Of a DNA stretch of 64,000 bases, positions 1-8,670 are shown one piece after another (position 1 is the first letter of the stretch; each line of letters starts with the position of its first letter). The notes beneath the pieces are model-generated. The model had not been told where the DNA came from, did no database searches, and saw only the letters and a list, made by a program, of their open reading frames with translations. This DNA comes from Caulobacter vibrioides (lineage in GTDB: Bacteria; Pseudomonadota; Alphaproteobacteria; Caulobacterales; Caulobacteraceae): positions 1 to 64,000 of the forward strand of contig LNIY01000066.1 in NCBI GenBank assembly GCA_001449105.1, read 5' to 3'. The position numbers were made by a program, and so were the translations under genes.

Positions 1-81
1 ATCCTCCCCCGGAGGGGGAGGATCTTGGCGCTTTGGATGCTCCCCCTCTGGGGGAGCTGTCGCGGAGCGACTGAGGGGGCC
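1..81. repeat. Composite intergenic inverted repeat, class A (cut by window start)
   Basis: A short CCTCCCCC/GGGGGAGG palindrome is followed by a linker, a CTCCCCCTCTGGGGGAG palindrome and a TGTCGCGGAGCGACTGAGGGGG tail that is itself palindromic. The same units recur at 14331-14445 and 51900-52004. It lies directly downstream of the methylglyoxal synthase stop codon. The left part of the element is probably outside the window. A role as a transcript 3' end structure is inferred. Confidence 0.8.
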
Positions 82-459
82 TTACTGCAGACCCTTCACC
101 ACCAACGTCGCCGTCGCGGCGTTGCACGCGAACGGGATGTCGGCCAGCGTCGCCAGGCGGATCAGCGCCTTGACGTCGACGTCGTGCGGCTGCGGCGACA
201 GCGGGTCGACGAAGAAGATCAGGATATCGAGCCGCCCCTCGGCGATCATCGCGCCCAGTTGCTGGTCGCCGCCCAGGGGACCGCTCTTGAGGCGGGTCAG
301 CTGCAGCTGGGGCAGAGCCTCCAGCACCCGGCCGCCGGTCGTGCCGGTGCCATACAGCACGTTCTTTTCCAGGAACGCCGCGTTCGCCTTGGCCCAGGCC
401 ACGAGGTCGGCCTTCTTGTCGTCGTGGGCCACGAGGCCGATGGCGAGCTGGCGGGTCAT
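82..459 (-). CDS. mgsA: Methylglyoxal synthase
   Basis: Converts dihydroxyacetone phosphate to methylglyoxal and phosphate, a cytosolic bypass of lower glycolysis that relieves sugar-phosphate stress. The 125-residue protein has the compact single-domain length. It carries the phosphate-binding GTGTTG loop near residues 38-43, the GGDQQLGA motif with catalytic Asp at about residue 65, and the FFVDPL...PHDVD block (Asp85, His92). The ATG start at 459 gives the standard N-terminus. The gene is transcribed away from the divergent GH53 gene, and a repeat element follows the stop codon. Family assignment is secure; its use in this organism is inferred. Confidence 0.93.
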   Translation of the reverse strand: MTRQLAIGLVAHDDKKADLVAWAKANAAFLEKNVLYGTGTTGGRVLEALPQLQLTRLKSGPLGGDQQLGAMIAEGRLDILIFFVDPLSPQPHDVDVKALIRLATLADIPFACNAATATLVVKGLQ

Positions 460-567
460 GCGGGAACGGCTCCGGTTGCGACGCCCCCTCCTACAACGGC
501 TCGCGCCGCCGCCGCCAGCCCGACCGCGCCTCTTCCCTTTTGGCGCGCATTGCCGCTAGGATACATA

Positions 568-593
568 TTGAAACGATATCTCAAATAATGAGA
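568..593. promoter_or_regulatory. Candidate operator upstream of the GH53 gene
   Basis: Two overlapping inverted repeats occur in an AT-rich patch: TTGA-N9-TCAA (568-584) and TCTCA-N5-TGAGA (579-593). They lie 36 bp before the galactanase ATG and in the shared gap with mgsA. A sugar-responsive repressor site is a reasonable guess, but no regulator gene is adjacent. Confidence 0.35.
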
Positions 594-628
594 CCGCGAA
601 CCTGAGCGGTCCTTGGAGGAAGCCGCCG

Positions 629-1846
629 ATGACCCTCGACCGCCGCGCCTTCGCCGCGGGCCTGACCGCCCTGCCCCTGCTCTCGGCCGCGCCCATGGCG
701 CTGGGGGCTGCGCCCGGCGCTCGCACCGGACCCTTCCTGCTGGGCGCCGACATCACCTGGATCCCCCAGGACGAGGCCGACGGCGCGCAGTTCTTCGCGG
801 GCGGCCGCAGGCAGGACATCCTGGCCATCCTCGGCGAGGCCGGCTTCAACGCCATCAAGATCCGCGTCTTCGTCAATCCCGAGAACGGCTATTCCGAGCG
901 CCGCAAGACCGACCCGTGGGCGGGCCTGGCCCAGACCGTCGCCATGGCCAAGCGGATCAAGGCCGCCGGCATGCACCTGACGATCAGCTTCCACTACAGC
1001 GACAACTGGGCCGATCCGCAGAAGCAGGTGAAGCCAGCCGCGTGGAAGAGCATGCCCTTCGACGCCCTGGTCAAGGCGGTCGGCGACCACACCCGCCAGG
1101 TGCTGGGCGCGCTGGTCAAGGCCGGCGCCAAGCCCGACATGGTGGTGATCGGCAACGAGATCACCTTCGGCATGCTGTGGCCCGACGGCCGTGTGCCCCT
1201 GCCCGTCCCCACCGGCAACCCGGCCACCGACGCGGTGCACCTGAACGTCCCCGACGCCGGCGGCTTCGACAACCTGGCCAGGCTGCTCAGCGCGGGCCTG
1301 GACGCCTCGCGCGAGGCGGTTCCCGGCGTGAAGACCAGCCTGCACAACCACCTGGGCCGCCACTGGACCATCGTCAGCCACTGGATGGACAGCCTGCTGG
1401 CGCGCGGCGTGCGCTTCGACGCCACCGGCTTCTCCTGCTACCAGCAGGCCGCCGAGGGCGACTGGGCCAACACCTTCGCCCGTTTCGGCGAACGCTATCG
1501 CGACCACGGCTTCTACGTGGCCGAGTATTCCAGCCGGAAGCGCTACGTGAACGACCTCGTCTTCGACGCCCCGGGCCAGCGCGGCTGGGGCACGTTCATC
1601 TGGGAGCCGACGCGCCACCAGGAGGCGATCTTCGACCAGGACGGCAAGAACGCCGGCGAGGGCCCGCGCCCCAACCTGCTGTCGCAAGGCGTCAACGCCG
1701 CCGAGGCCCCCGGCGCCCAGATCGCCGGCGCCCCCGCGCCCCATCCGGAAAAGATCGACAACGGCGGCCGCTACGACGCCAACGCCTTCATGGAGCTCTA
1801 TCGCCAGATGGCGCGGGATTACGGGCTGAAGCGTCAGCCGACTTGA
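629..1846 (+). CDS. Secreted arabinogalactan endo-beta-1,4-galactanase, GH53
   Basis: Predicted to cleave beta-1,4-galactan side chains of pectin. The first ~27 residues look like a signal peptide with a Tat-like RRAF start and an ALG-A type cleavage region. The mature domain opens with the GH53 GADITW segment. It has the acid/base motif VVIGNE (Glu177) followed by a GMLWP stretch, and a VAEYS segment whose Glu299 fits the nucleophile. The 405-residue length fits the family with a signal peptide. A strong GGAGGA ribosome-binding site precedes the ATG. It is a stand-alone gene, not in a visible utilisation locus. Confidence 0.88.
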   Translation: MTLDRRAFAAGLTALPLLSAAPMALGAAPGARTGPFLLGADITWIPQDEADGAQFFAGGRRQDILAILGEAGFNAIKIRVFVNPENGYSERRKTDPWAGLAQTVAMAKRIKAAGMHLTISFHYSDNWADPQKQVKPAAWKSMPFDALVKAVGDHTRQVLGALVKAGAKPDMVVIGNEITFGMLWPDGRVPLPVPTGNPATDAVHLNVPDAGGFDNLARLLSAGLDASREAVPGVKTSLHNHLGRHWTIVSHWMDSLLARGVRFDATGFSCYQQAAEGDWANTFARFGERYRDHGFYVAEYSSRKRYVNDLVFDAPGQRGWGTFIWEPTRHQEAIFDQDGKNAGEGPRPNLLSQGVNAAEAPGAQIAGAPAPHPEKIDNGGRYDANAFMELYRQMARDYGLKRQPT

Positions 1847-1945
1847 TACCGCTGGCTCGGCTGCGGCGTCCATAGCAGGACGTCGCGCCCCGCCCGCGGA
1901 CGCGAGCAGCGCGAGTTGACGGCGATACGTAATCCAGGGATGTAA

Positions 1946-1962
1946 GGCGAAACCATTTCGCC
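1946..1962. other. Perfect 7-bp hairpin before an unknown gene pair
   Basis: GGCGAAA and TTTCGCC are separated by CCA, 22 bp upstream of the ATG at 1985. It could be a weak terminator for the GH53 gene, an operator or a 5' leader structure. No T-run follows, so a terminator is less likely. Confidence 0.4.
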
Positions 1963-1984
1963 GACGTCGCCGGGTCGCTTCAGT

Positions 1985-2620
1985 ATGCGTAAGTTCCCAA
2001 GGTCCTGGATCGCCGCGATCACGGCGTTGGTCGCGCTTTCCGTGGCCTTCATCGCCTGGAAGTCCGCTTCACCCAAGACCGATTGGATGGGCGAGCACCT
2101 GGCCGAGTTTCTCGGCGCGGTCGCCAGCGCCGTCGCCTTGGGCTTCATCGCCTATGCCGCCAGCATCCAGGCGCGCCAGGCCCGCAGCCAGGAACTGCTG
2201 ACCAGCTTCCAGCTCTCTCGCCCCGATCTGGGGGGCCTGGCGCGTCGCATCGCCATGACGGCGCGACTGGTCGTCGACGAGCGCAAGGGCGGCGCGCCGG
2301 GCAAGCTGACCGAGTACCAGACCGCCTACGAGCTGGGGGATCATGCAGTCTTCGCCTATCTGATCAGCAGCCCCAAGCGGATCCAGGCGGCGCTGGCCGG
2401 GACCGACGGCGAGAAGTTGCGCCACCAGACCATGCGCTACATTCGCCTGTTCGACAGCGTGACCGCCCTGACCAGGGAGCGCGAACTGGAGCGGATGCTG
2501 CTGCGCCTGCCCCTGGGGCGCGCCTACTGCACCCTCAAGATCGCCATCGGCGAAGACGCCGATGGACGCCTGGCCAGTTGCCTGGCCTTCGACGCCGAAC
2601 CGGAGCCCGGACAGCCATGA
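1985..2620 (+). CDS. Unknown membrane-anchored protein with two N-terminal TM segments
   Basis: Not recognised as a named family. The 211-residue protein has two hydrophobic segments (about residues 8-27 and 36-56). A charged cytoplasmic region follows, rich in helix-forming residues, beginning with a QARQARSQE stretch. There is no signal-peptidase site, so it is probably a two-TM inner-membrane protein. Its stop overlaps the start of the next gene (ATGA), so the two are probably translationally coupled and may work together. The ribosome-binding site is weak. Its function cannot be stated from sequence. Confidence 0.7.
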   Translation: MRKFPRSWIAAITALVALSVAFIAWKSASPKTDWMGEHLAEFLGAVASAVALGFIAYAASIQARQARSQELLTSFQLSRPDLGGLARRIAMTARLVVDERKGGAPGKLTEYQTAYELGDHAVFAYLISSPKRIQAALAGTDGEKLRHQTMRYIRLFDSVTALTRERELERMLLRLPLGRAYCTLKIAIGEDADGRLASCLAFDAEPEPGQP

Positions 2621-3426
2621 CCAACGCCTTGATCGAAGGCCCCCTGCTTGTGCGCTGGTTGAAAAGCGAAGAAGCCGATCTTTCGTTGATACTCGGCTGC
2701 GATCTCGAAGACGACTTCAGCGAGGATCCGGTGACGATCGCGGGGGTCGATCGGGAACGGCAAGTCGTGATCAGCGAGGCCGGCCAGCGCATTCCCTTCG
2801 CCCGGCTAGGCAAGAGCCAGTTGGTCGCCCCGTCCGATCACCCGGTGGTCCCGGCAATCGAGGCCTGCGTGTCGCCCCTGGATCGGCGCGACGAAGACTT
2901 GCGCAAGGCGCTGGGCCCGGCGTTTCCCCACACCATCGCGGCGTCGGACCTGCCCGCCATCCACGCCGCCGAGATATCCAAACGCAAGGGCTGTTTGCTG
3001 GACAAGGACCAGCGCTACAAGGCGTTCCGCGCCCTGCAACATCACGGCCTTCATCTGCAGGGTCTCGAGATCGCGCAGGTCTGGCGCGCCGAAGCCCAGG
3101 CCAAGGGCCTGCCCTGGGCGGACATCGCCTTCCAGATCGTCACGTTCCTGCGTGACGGGTTTCACGCCGCCAAGGCCGCCGCCGCCGCGCAGGAGGCGCT
3201 CGACGACCCTCGCGCCGGAGCCTCGCCTAGCGAGCGCGCTCGGCTGGCGACCGTTCAGGCCGGAGCCCTGATCGAGAAGTTCACGCGCCGAGGCGGAGAG
3301 AAAGCCGACCTGATCGCCGCCTGGAACGCCATCGGCCTGGCCTGGGCGATCGAGAAGGAGCGTGACCACCCCGAGGTCAAGGCGGTGTATCGCAAGCTGG
3401 AAACCTTCGGGCCCGATCCGCGCTGA
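2617..3426 (+). CDS. Unknown soluble protein, partner of the upstream membrane protein
   Basis: A 269-residue, mostly charged protein with no signal peptide or TM segment. I chose the ATG at 2617, inside the stop of the preceding gene, because an open frame further upstream in this phase only shadows the membrane gene. Residues about 95-130 are rich in Lys/Arg and could be helical. An Ala-rich helix lies near residues 185-200. No catalytic motif is evident. The gene ends 3 bp before the convergent prfC stop, so no terminator separates them. Function unknown. Confidence 0.72.
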   Translation: MTNALIEGPLLVRWLKSEEADLSLILGCDLEDDFSEDPVTIAGVDRERQVVISEAGQRIPFARLGKSQLVAPSDHPVVPAIEACVSPLDRRDEDLRKALGPAFPHTIAASDLPAIHAAEISKRKGCLLDKDQRYKAFRALQHHGLHLQGLEIAQVWRAEAQAKGLPWADIAFQIVTFLRDGFHAAKAAAAAQEALDDPRAGASPSERARLATVQAGALIEKFTRRGGEKADLIAAWNAIGLAWAIEKERDHPEVKAVYRKLETFGPDPR

Positions 3427-3429
3427 GCC

Positions 3430-5028
3430 CTACCCCCGTTCCTTCGTCCGCTCAAAGCGCACCTTCGGGTAGCGCTCGGCGACGTAGCCGATCTCCCAGG
3501 CGCTCTTGCCCAGGAACACCGGCTGTTCGTCGATGTCGCGGCCCATGGCCGTCTTGTGCTTGTTCTCGAAGTCCTCGACGTCGGCGCGCTCGCCCACCAG
3601 CCAGCGGGCTTCGGCGTAGGGGCTGGCCTCGAAGATCACGTCCAGCTGGTATTCGTTGGCCAGGCGATCGGCCATGACCTCGAACTGCAGCTGGCCGACG
3701 GCGCCGACGATGAAGTCGCTGCCGATCATCGGGCGGAAGAGCTGGGTGACCCCCTCCTCGGCCAGGCCTTCCAGGGCCTTCTTCAGGTGCTTGGCCTTCA
3801 GCGGGTCCTTCACGCGCACGCGGCGCAGGATTTCCGGGGCGAAGTTGGGCAGGCCCGCGAAGCGCAGGCTGCCGCTCTCCGACAGGCTGTCGCCCACCCG
3901 CAGCACGCCGTGGTTCGGGATCCCGATCACGTCGCCGGCGAAGGCGTCCTCGGCCAGTTCGCGGTCCGAGGCGAAGAACATGATCGGCGCGTTGACGCTC
4001 ATGGCCTTGCCGGTGTTCTGGGCCTTCAGCTTCATGCCGCGCGTGAAGCGGCCGCTGGTCAGGCGCAGGAAGGCGATCCGGTCGCGGTGGTTGGGGTCCA
4101 TGTTGGCCTGGACCTTGAAGACGAAGCCCGAGACCTCGCCGTCGCCCGGGGCGACGTGGGTCTCGGCCCCGGCCTTGCTGGCCTTGGCCGGCTTGGGCGC
4201 GGGCGCATAGGCGCCGATGCCGGCCAGCAGCTCGTCCACGCCGAAGTGGCGCAGGGCCGAGCCGAAGAACACCGGCGTCATGTGGCCTTCCAGGAACGAC
4301 TGCACGTCGAACGGCTTGCCGGCCTCGGTGACCAGCATGGCGTTGTCTTCCAGCTCCGAGCGCTCGTCCGGGTCGAGGTACTGGACGATGGCGTTGCCGT
4401 TGAAGGCGACGGGGTCGGGGTGGCCCTCCTCGTCGGTCGAGCTCTTCTTGGCGTAGGGAATGAACTGCTGGCTGCGCAGGTCGAGCATGCCCTTGAAGCG
4501 ACCGCCCGAGCCGGCCGGCCAGTAGAGCGGCGCAGGATCCAGGGCAAGCTTCGACGACACCTCGTCGAGCAGCTCGAACGGATCCTGGGCCTCGCGGTCC
4601 ATCTTGTTGATGAAGGTGATGATCGGGATGTCGCGCAGGCGGCACACCTCGAACAGCTTCAGGGTCTGCGGCTCGATGCCCTTGGCGGCGTCCAGCACCA
4701 TGACGGCGGCGTCGGCGGCGGTCAGGGTGCGATAGGTGTCTTCCGAGAAGTCCTCGTGGCCCGGGGTGTCCAGCAGGTTGAACATCAGGCCGTCGTGGTC
4801 GAACGTCATCACCGAGGCCGACACCGAGATGCCGCGCTCGCGCTCGATCTTCATCCAGTCCGACTGGGTGCGGCGGGCCTGGCCCCGCGCGCGCACGGCG
4901 CCGGCCGCGCGGATCGCCCCGCCGGCCAGCAGCAGGTTTTCCGTCAGCGTCGTCTTGCCGGCGTCGGGGTGGCTGATGATGGCGAAGGTGCGCCGACGGG
5001 CGGCTTCAGCGGCGGGAGAGGTGCTCAT
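3430..5028 (-). CDS. prfC: Peptide chain release factor 3
   Basis: A ribosomal GTPase that removes RF1/RF2 after peptide release. The 532-residue length is normal for RF3. G-domain motifs are plain: SHPDAGKTT (P-loop, about residues 20-28), DTPGHEDF (G3) and NKMDRE (G4). They are followed by the EF-G/EF-Tu-like beta-barrel (FKVQANMDP, LRLTSGRF) and the C-terminal QLQFEV segment typical of RF3. The start at 5028 is ATG. It is followed closely by the two peptidase genes, which are unrelated in function. Confidence 0.96.
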   Translation of the reverse strand: MSTSPAAEAARRRTFAIISHPDAGKTTLTENLLLAGGAIRAAGAVRARGQARRTQSDWMKIERERGISVSASVMTFDHDGLMFNLLDTPGHEDFSEDTYRTLTAADAAVMVLDAAKGIEPQTLKLFEVCRLRDIPIITFINKMDREAQDPFELLDEVSSKLALDPAPLYWPAGSGGRFKGMLDLRSQQFIPYAKKSSTDEEGHPDPVAFNGNAIVQYLDPDERSELEDNAMLVTEAGKPFDVQSFLEGHMTPVFFGSALRHFGVDELLAGIGAYAPAPKPAKASKAGAETHVAPGDGEVSGFVFKVQANMDPNHRDRIAFLRLTSGRFTRGMKLKAQNTGKAMSVNAPIMFFASDRELAEDAFAGDVIGIPNHGVLRVGDSLSESGSLRFAGLPNFAPEILRRVRVKDPLKAKHLKKALEGLAEEGVTQLFRPMIGSDFIVGAVGQLQFEVMADRLANEYQLDVIFEASPYAEARWLVGERADVEDFENKHKTAMGRDIDEQPVFLGKSAWEIGYVAERYPKVRFERTKERG

Positions 5029-5037
5029 CCCGCGCAG

Positions 5038-6690
5038 TTACCCCCCCGGCGCGTCCTTGTCACCTTCCCCCGAGGCCGCGGCGGCCTTGGCGGGCGTCAG
5101 CGCCTCGCCGTCGGCCTTGCCCTCCAGCGAGGTCAGCAGGTGGCCCGCCCGCCTGGCCTGCAGGCCGCCGTGCGGATTGCCGGCCACGGGCTCCAGCAGC
5201 TCCCGCGCGATCTCGTACTTCTTGGCCCGGATGAACAGCCGGGCGGCGTTCATGCGGATGGCCGGGTTCTGCGGCGCGATCGACGCGGCCCGGAAGACCA
5301 CGTTGAGGGTGTTCTGCGAAGGCTCGCGGTCCAGCGACTTGGTCTCGGTGTAGCCGTAGAGCGTCAGGTAGTTGTCGTCGTCGATCTTGTGGGCGCGGCC
5401 CAGATAGCCGGCCGCGTCGGCATAGACGGCCCTGGCCTTTTCCCGGTCGGCGGGCGTGCGCGCCAGGCGCCGCGCGGTCTCCAAGCGGCTATAGGCCATG
5501 ACCTGCAAGGCCTCCAGGTCGCTGGGCCGTTCCTCCAGCAGGGTCTTGAGGATCGCCTCGCCCTTGGCGCGGTCGCCCAGGTCGATCTCGGCCCGGGCCA
5601 GGGCCAGGCGGCTGTAGAACTCGTCGGGACGCTTGGCCGCCGCCTCCTGGAACCTGGCCAGCAGCGCCGGAGCGTCGGTCTTGGCCACTCCGGTCTTCAG
5701 GCGCTGGACTTCCAGGACCAGGTCGTCGGCGCCGGCCGGCAGGCGCGAGAAGGCGATCTGCGGCGTCGGCGGCTCGCGCCCGATGGTCAGCACCGGCAGC
5801 AGCTTCATGTAGCTGCGCAGCGTCTTCTCCAGGGTCGCCGAATCCTGGCCGTAGACCTTGGTCCAGCTGGCCATGGGATCGCCGTGAGCCCGCACCAGCT
5901 CCAGATAGTCCTGAAGCTTCGACCGGCGGACCTTGTCGCTCCAGATGTAGTGGGTCAGCAGCCAGGACTGCGCGTAGAATGTCAGGACGGCGTCGCGGTC
6001 GAGCTGGGACGGCCGCTTGGACAGGACGTCCGACATGGGCAGCCACTTGTCGTTCAGCAGCGCATTGCCCCGCCCGCGGCTGAAATCGCCGATCTGCACC
6101 TTCTTCATCTGCAGGTCGATGGTCTTGTAGTACTCGGCCAGCCCCTCCACGAGCCAGCCCGGATAGGCGTCCGGGAAGTACTGCATCATGAAGTGGTGCG
6201 TGTACTCGTGCAGCACCGTGTCGTCGCCGTTGTTGCGATCGTAGGCGTTGCTGTCGTCGCGGATGGCCAGGACGAAGATGTCCTCCACGCCCGTCAGGTA
6301 GACGCCCTGCAGCCGCTCGTCGGCGTCGGGGATCACCCGCCGCAGCTGGCGCGAGTTCGACAGCAGGTAGAGCGGCAGTTTGCGCGGCGTCTCGACGTCG
6401 GTCTTGTTGTGCAGCAGCCGCAGGACGCCGTCGAAATCCTCGAGCATCGTCACATAGCGGCGGACCAGGGCCTCGCTGCGGTCGGAATAGACGATGAAGT
6501 GCTCGCTTTCGCCCCGGATCCACCGGCCGGGCGCATCGGCTCGCACCACCGGCGGCGAAGCCGCCGCGCCCCCCTCCTGCGCCCCCTCCTGCGCCCACGC
6601 CGGGACCCAGACTCCCAACGCCGCCGCCATGACCAGACACACGCCCAACGCCCGCGAAACCAAGCTCGCCCCCCCCTCGCGCAATTTCAC
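5038..6690 (-). CDS. Exported zinc metallopeptidase-like protein with TPR-like tail (paralogue 1)
   Basis: I chose a GTG start at 6690 with an AAGG ribosome-binding site. A longer open frame begins only with TTG and gives an implausible N-terminus. The N-terminus is a signal peptide ending near VPAWAQ. An HEYTH motif (His161, Glu162, His165) with a downstream WLVEGLAEY segment (Glu182) makes a gluzincin-type zinc site. The C-terminal half has TPR-like helical repeats (ALARAEIDLGDRAKG type). It is a paralogue of the next gene upstream and probably arose by tandem duplication. The substrate is unknown, and the site is predicted to be the periplasm. Confidence 0.8.
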   Translation of the reverse strand: MKLREGGASLVSRALGVCLVMAAALGVWVPAWAQEGAQEGGAAASPPVVRADAPGRWIRGESEHFIVYSDRSEALVRRYVTMLEDFDGVLRLLHNKTDVETPRKLPLYLLSNSRQLRRVIPDADERLQGVYLTGVEDIFVLAIRDDSNAYDRNNGDDTVLHEYTHHFMMQYFPDAYPGWLVEGLAEYYKTIDLQMKKVQIGDFSRGRGNALLNDKWLPMSDVLSKRPSQLDRDAVLTFYAQSWLLTHYIWSDKVRRSKLQDYLELVRAHGDPMASWTKVYGQDSATLEKTLRSYMKLLPVLTIGREPPTPQIAFSRLPAGADDLVLEVQRLKTGVAKTDAPALLARFQEAAAKRPDEFYSRLALARAEIDLGDRAKGEAILKTLLEERPSDLEALQVMAYSRLETARRLARTPADREKARAVYADAAGYLGRAHKIDDDNYLTLYGYTETKSLDREPSQNTLNVVFRAASIAPQNPAIRMNAARLFIRAKKYEIARELLEPVAGNPHGGLQARRAGHLLTSLEGKADGEALTPAKAAAASGEGDKDAPGG

Positions 6691-6751
6691 GTTGAGCCTT
6701 GCAGAACATCGCGTCGCGGAGCAAGGCCGGCCTGCTGCGCGACGCAATGTT

Positions 6752-8305
6752 TCAGGCGGCCGACTTCTGCGCGGCCGCCTTGGCCTCCAGGTCCTGGAGA
6801 AGCTGGACGGCCCGTTCGCTGCGCCGGCCGTGAGGATCGTTGACCAGCGGCTTCAGCAGGAAGGCCGCGTGGCCGTACTGCTTGCGCGCGGCCAGGGCCT
6901 GGACGGTCTCCATCGTCACGTCCGAGACCTGCGGCGCCAGTTCGTTGGCCAGCAGCAGCGCCTCCATGACGTTGTCGCTGGGATAGCCGGGCGAGCCCTT
7001 CCGGCTGCGGGCGTAGGCCAGCAGGATCTGGTAGCGGTTGGGATCCACCTGGAAGGCCTTGGCCAGCACCGCGCCGGCGGCCTTGTTCAGCGCCGCGGCC
7101 TGGTCGGGATGCTCCTCGGCCTTGGCCAGCAGGCCCAGCGCCTTGTACTCCAGCGCCAGCAGGTCGGCCGGATCGGCGGCCAGGCGGCGGTCGAGGATCG
7201 CCATGCCGGCCTCGGGATCGCCGGCCAGTTGCTCGGCGCGGGCCAGGGTCAGCTCGGCATAGGCGTCGCCCGGATAGCGCTCGGCGACCTTGCGGATCTC
7301 GCCGACGAAGACTTGGCCGTCCTTGCCGAAGCCGTCGTGGGCCATGCGAACCCGCTGCAGCACCAGGTCGTCGGCCGAGGCCGGCAGGCGGGTGACGGTG
7401 ATCGGCACCTCGCGCTTGCGCTTGCGGCTGTAGCCCTGCAGCGGCAGGTCGCCCTTGGTGTAGTCGCGCAGGGCCTTGGTCAGCTCGGCGAGGCTCATGC
7501 CGGTGGCCTTCTCCATGGCCTCGACCGAGCCCTGCCCCTCGCCGACCGCCCGGATATAGACCTCCAGCTGGGCCTTCCGCTTCTTGTCGCCCATGAAGTA
7601 GTGGGTCAGCAGCCAGGCCTGCGGGTAGTAGTTGTTGCGTCGCTCAGGGCCGACCTCCTGCGAGCGCTTGGTCAGCAGCTCGTCCAGCGGGATCCAGGCG
7701 GCGTTCATCAGCCAGCCGCCGCGATTGGCGTTGATCTTGCCGACGATGATGTCGTCGCCCTTGAACAGAGTTGTGGCGACGTACTCCGCATAGCCCTCCA
7801 CCAGCCAGGGCGCATAGGCGTAGGTGAGGTTCCGGCGCATGAAGTGATGCGCGTACTCGTGCATCGTGACGTCGTTGCTGTCGTCGTCCTGGCCCGCCGC
7901 CCGGCGCGGCCGCAGGGCGATGCAGACCACGTCGCGCGGCGTGGCGATGTAGTAGCCGGCCAAGGTGTCATGGGCGGCGGGATAGGTGATCTTCAGCTCG
8001 GCCTTGGATGCGACGAGGTGCACGTCGAGCTTGCGGTCGGCGGCCTTCTCCAGCGGCAGGCCGTGCATGAAGCGCAGCGTCATGTCGAAGTCTTCGAGCA
8101 TCAGCGTGTAGGCGCGCAACTGGCGCTCGTCGCCGTCGCTGTAGACGTTGAAGTTGGCCGACGAGGCGACCTTCCAGCGACCTTCGGCCGCCGCGGCCAT
8201 CGTCGGGGCCGTTCCGGCCGCCCACAGCATGGGGCCGGCGGCGGCCCCAAGGATCATCGTCCGCCGCGTCGGCGCCCCCGCCGACCGCGCTTCCTGTTTC
8301 GTCAT
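6752..8305 (-). CDS. Exported zinc metallopeptidase-like protein with TPR-like tail (paralogue 2)
   Basis: A 517-residue protein with a twin-arginine-like start (TRRTMILGAAAG), suggesting Tat export. The central HEYAH motif (His149, Glu150, His153) and WLVEGYAEY match the neighbouring paralogue. Both also share the SANFNVYSDG/SEHFIVYSDR opening, the LxTHY segment and the TPR-like C-terminus. The gap to the paralogue is about 60 bp, so one transcript is likely. The catalytic site looks intact. A proteolytic role in the envelope is inferred from family chemistry only. Confidence 0.8.
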   Translation of the reverse strand: MTKQEARSAGAPTRRTMILGAAAGPMLWAAGTAPTMAAAAEGRWKVASSANFNVYSDGDERQLRAYTLMLEDFDMTLRFMHGLPLEKAADRKLDVHLVASKAELKITYPAAHDTLAGYYIATPRDVVCIALRPRRAAGQDDDSNDVTMHEYAHHFMRRNLTYAYAPWLVEGYAEYVATTLFKGDDIIVGKINANRGGWLMNAAWIPLDELLTKRSQEVGPERRNNYYPQAWLLTHYFMGDKKRKAQLEVYIRAVGEGQGSVEAMEKATGMSLAELTKALRDYTKGDLPLQGYSRKRKREVPITVTRLPASADDLVLQRVRMAHDGFGKDGQVFVGEIRKVAERYPGDAYAELTLARAEQLAGDPEAGMAILDRRLAADPADLLALEYKALGLLAKAEEHPDQAAALNKAAGAVLAKAFQVDPNRYQILLAYARSRKGSPGYPSDNVMEALLLANELAPQVSDVTMETVQALAARKQYGHAAFLLKPLVNDPHGRRSERAVQLLQDLEAKAAAQKSAA

Positions 8306-8516
8306 CTAAGCAAAGCCCCCAGTACAGGGGCCGGAACCTAGCGAGAGCGTTCCTGGCCTGGCAACCCAGGGAGGTTCGCGTCCCGGCGAAAAACGATCCG
8401 ACGCCCGACGAACGGGCGTTCGAAAAGCCCCTATTCAACTTGGGGAATTGGAGTCATGCTCATCCTGTCGCCGACGTTCGGCCCCCGAGAGCCGTCGGGG
8501 CGACGGAGGAAACGAC

Positions 8517-8654
8517 ATGGCCCTGGCCGAAGACCCTCGCGATCACATCCGTCGTCGTCCCCTGGGGCAGAGCGCGCTCTGCCTGGGTACGGTCATCGCT
8601 GGATTGGTGGTGATAGCCCTCGTCCTGAACATCGTGGCCGGCCTGCTGATGTAG
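8517..8654 (+). CDS. Small single-TM protein, 45 aa
   Basis: The ATG at 8517 follows an excellent GGAGGA ribosome-binding site (8505-8510), which decides this start over an upstream extension. A short charged N-terminus (about 17 residues with DPRDHIRRR) precedes one hydrophobic helix that runs almost to the C-terminus. It is likely a tail-type inner-membrane small protein of unknown role. It is divergent from the peptidase pair and converges on the next gene with a 16-bp gap. Confidence 0.7.
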   Translation: MALAEDPRDHIRRRPLGQSALCLGTVIAGLVVIALVLNIVAGLLM

Positions 8655-8670
8655 CGGGCCGCCGGCGACG

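Noticed and set aside
3556-6843. 1095-codon open frame opposite prfC and the first peptidase gene
   Set aside because: Antisense shadow of two convincing genes in GC-rich DNA; its composition (Gly, Val, Gln, His-rich) is typical of such shadows and no domain is visible.
8333-8353. GGAAC-N11-GTTCC inverted repeat before the 45-aa gene as a LexA or sigma site
   Set aside because: It is palindromic, not the GTTC-N7-GTTC direct repeat, and does not fit a sigma-factor spacing. It may be chance.
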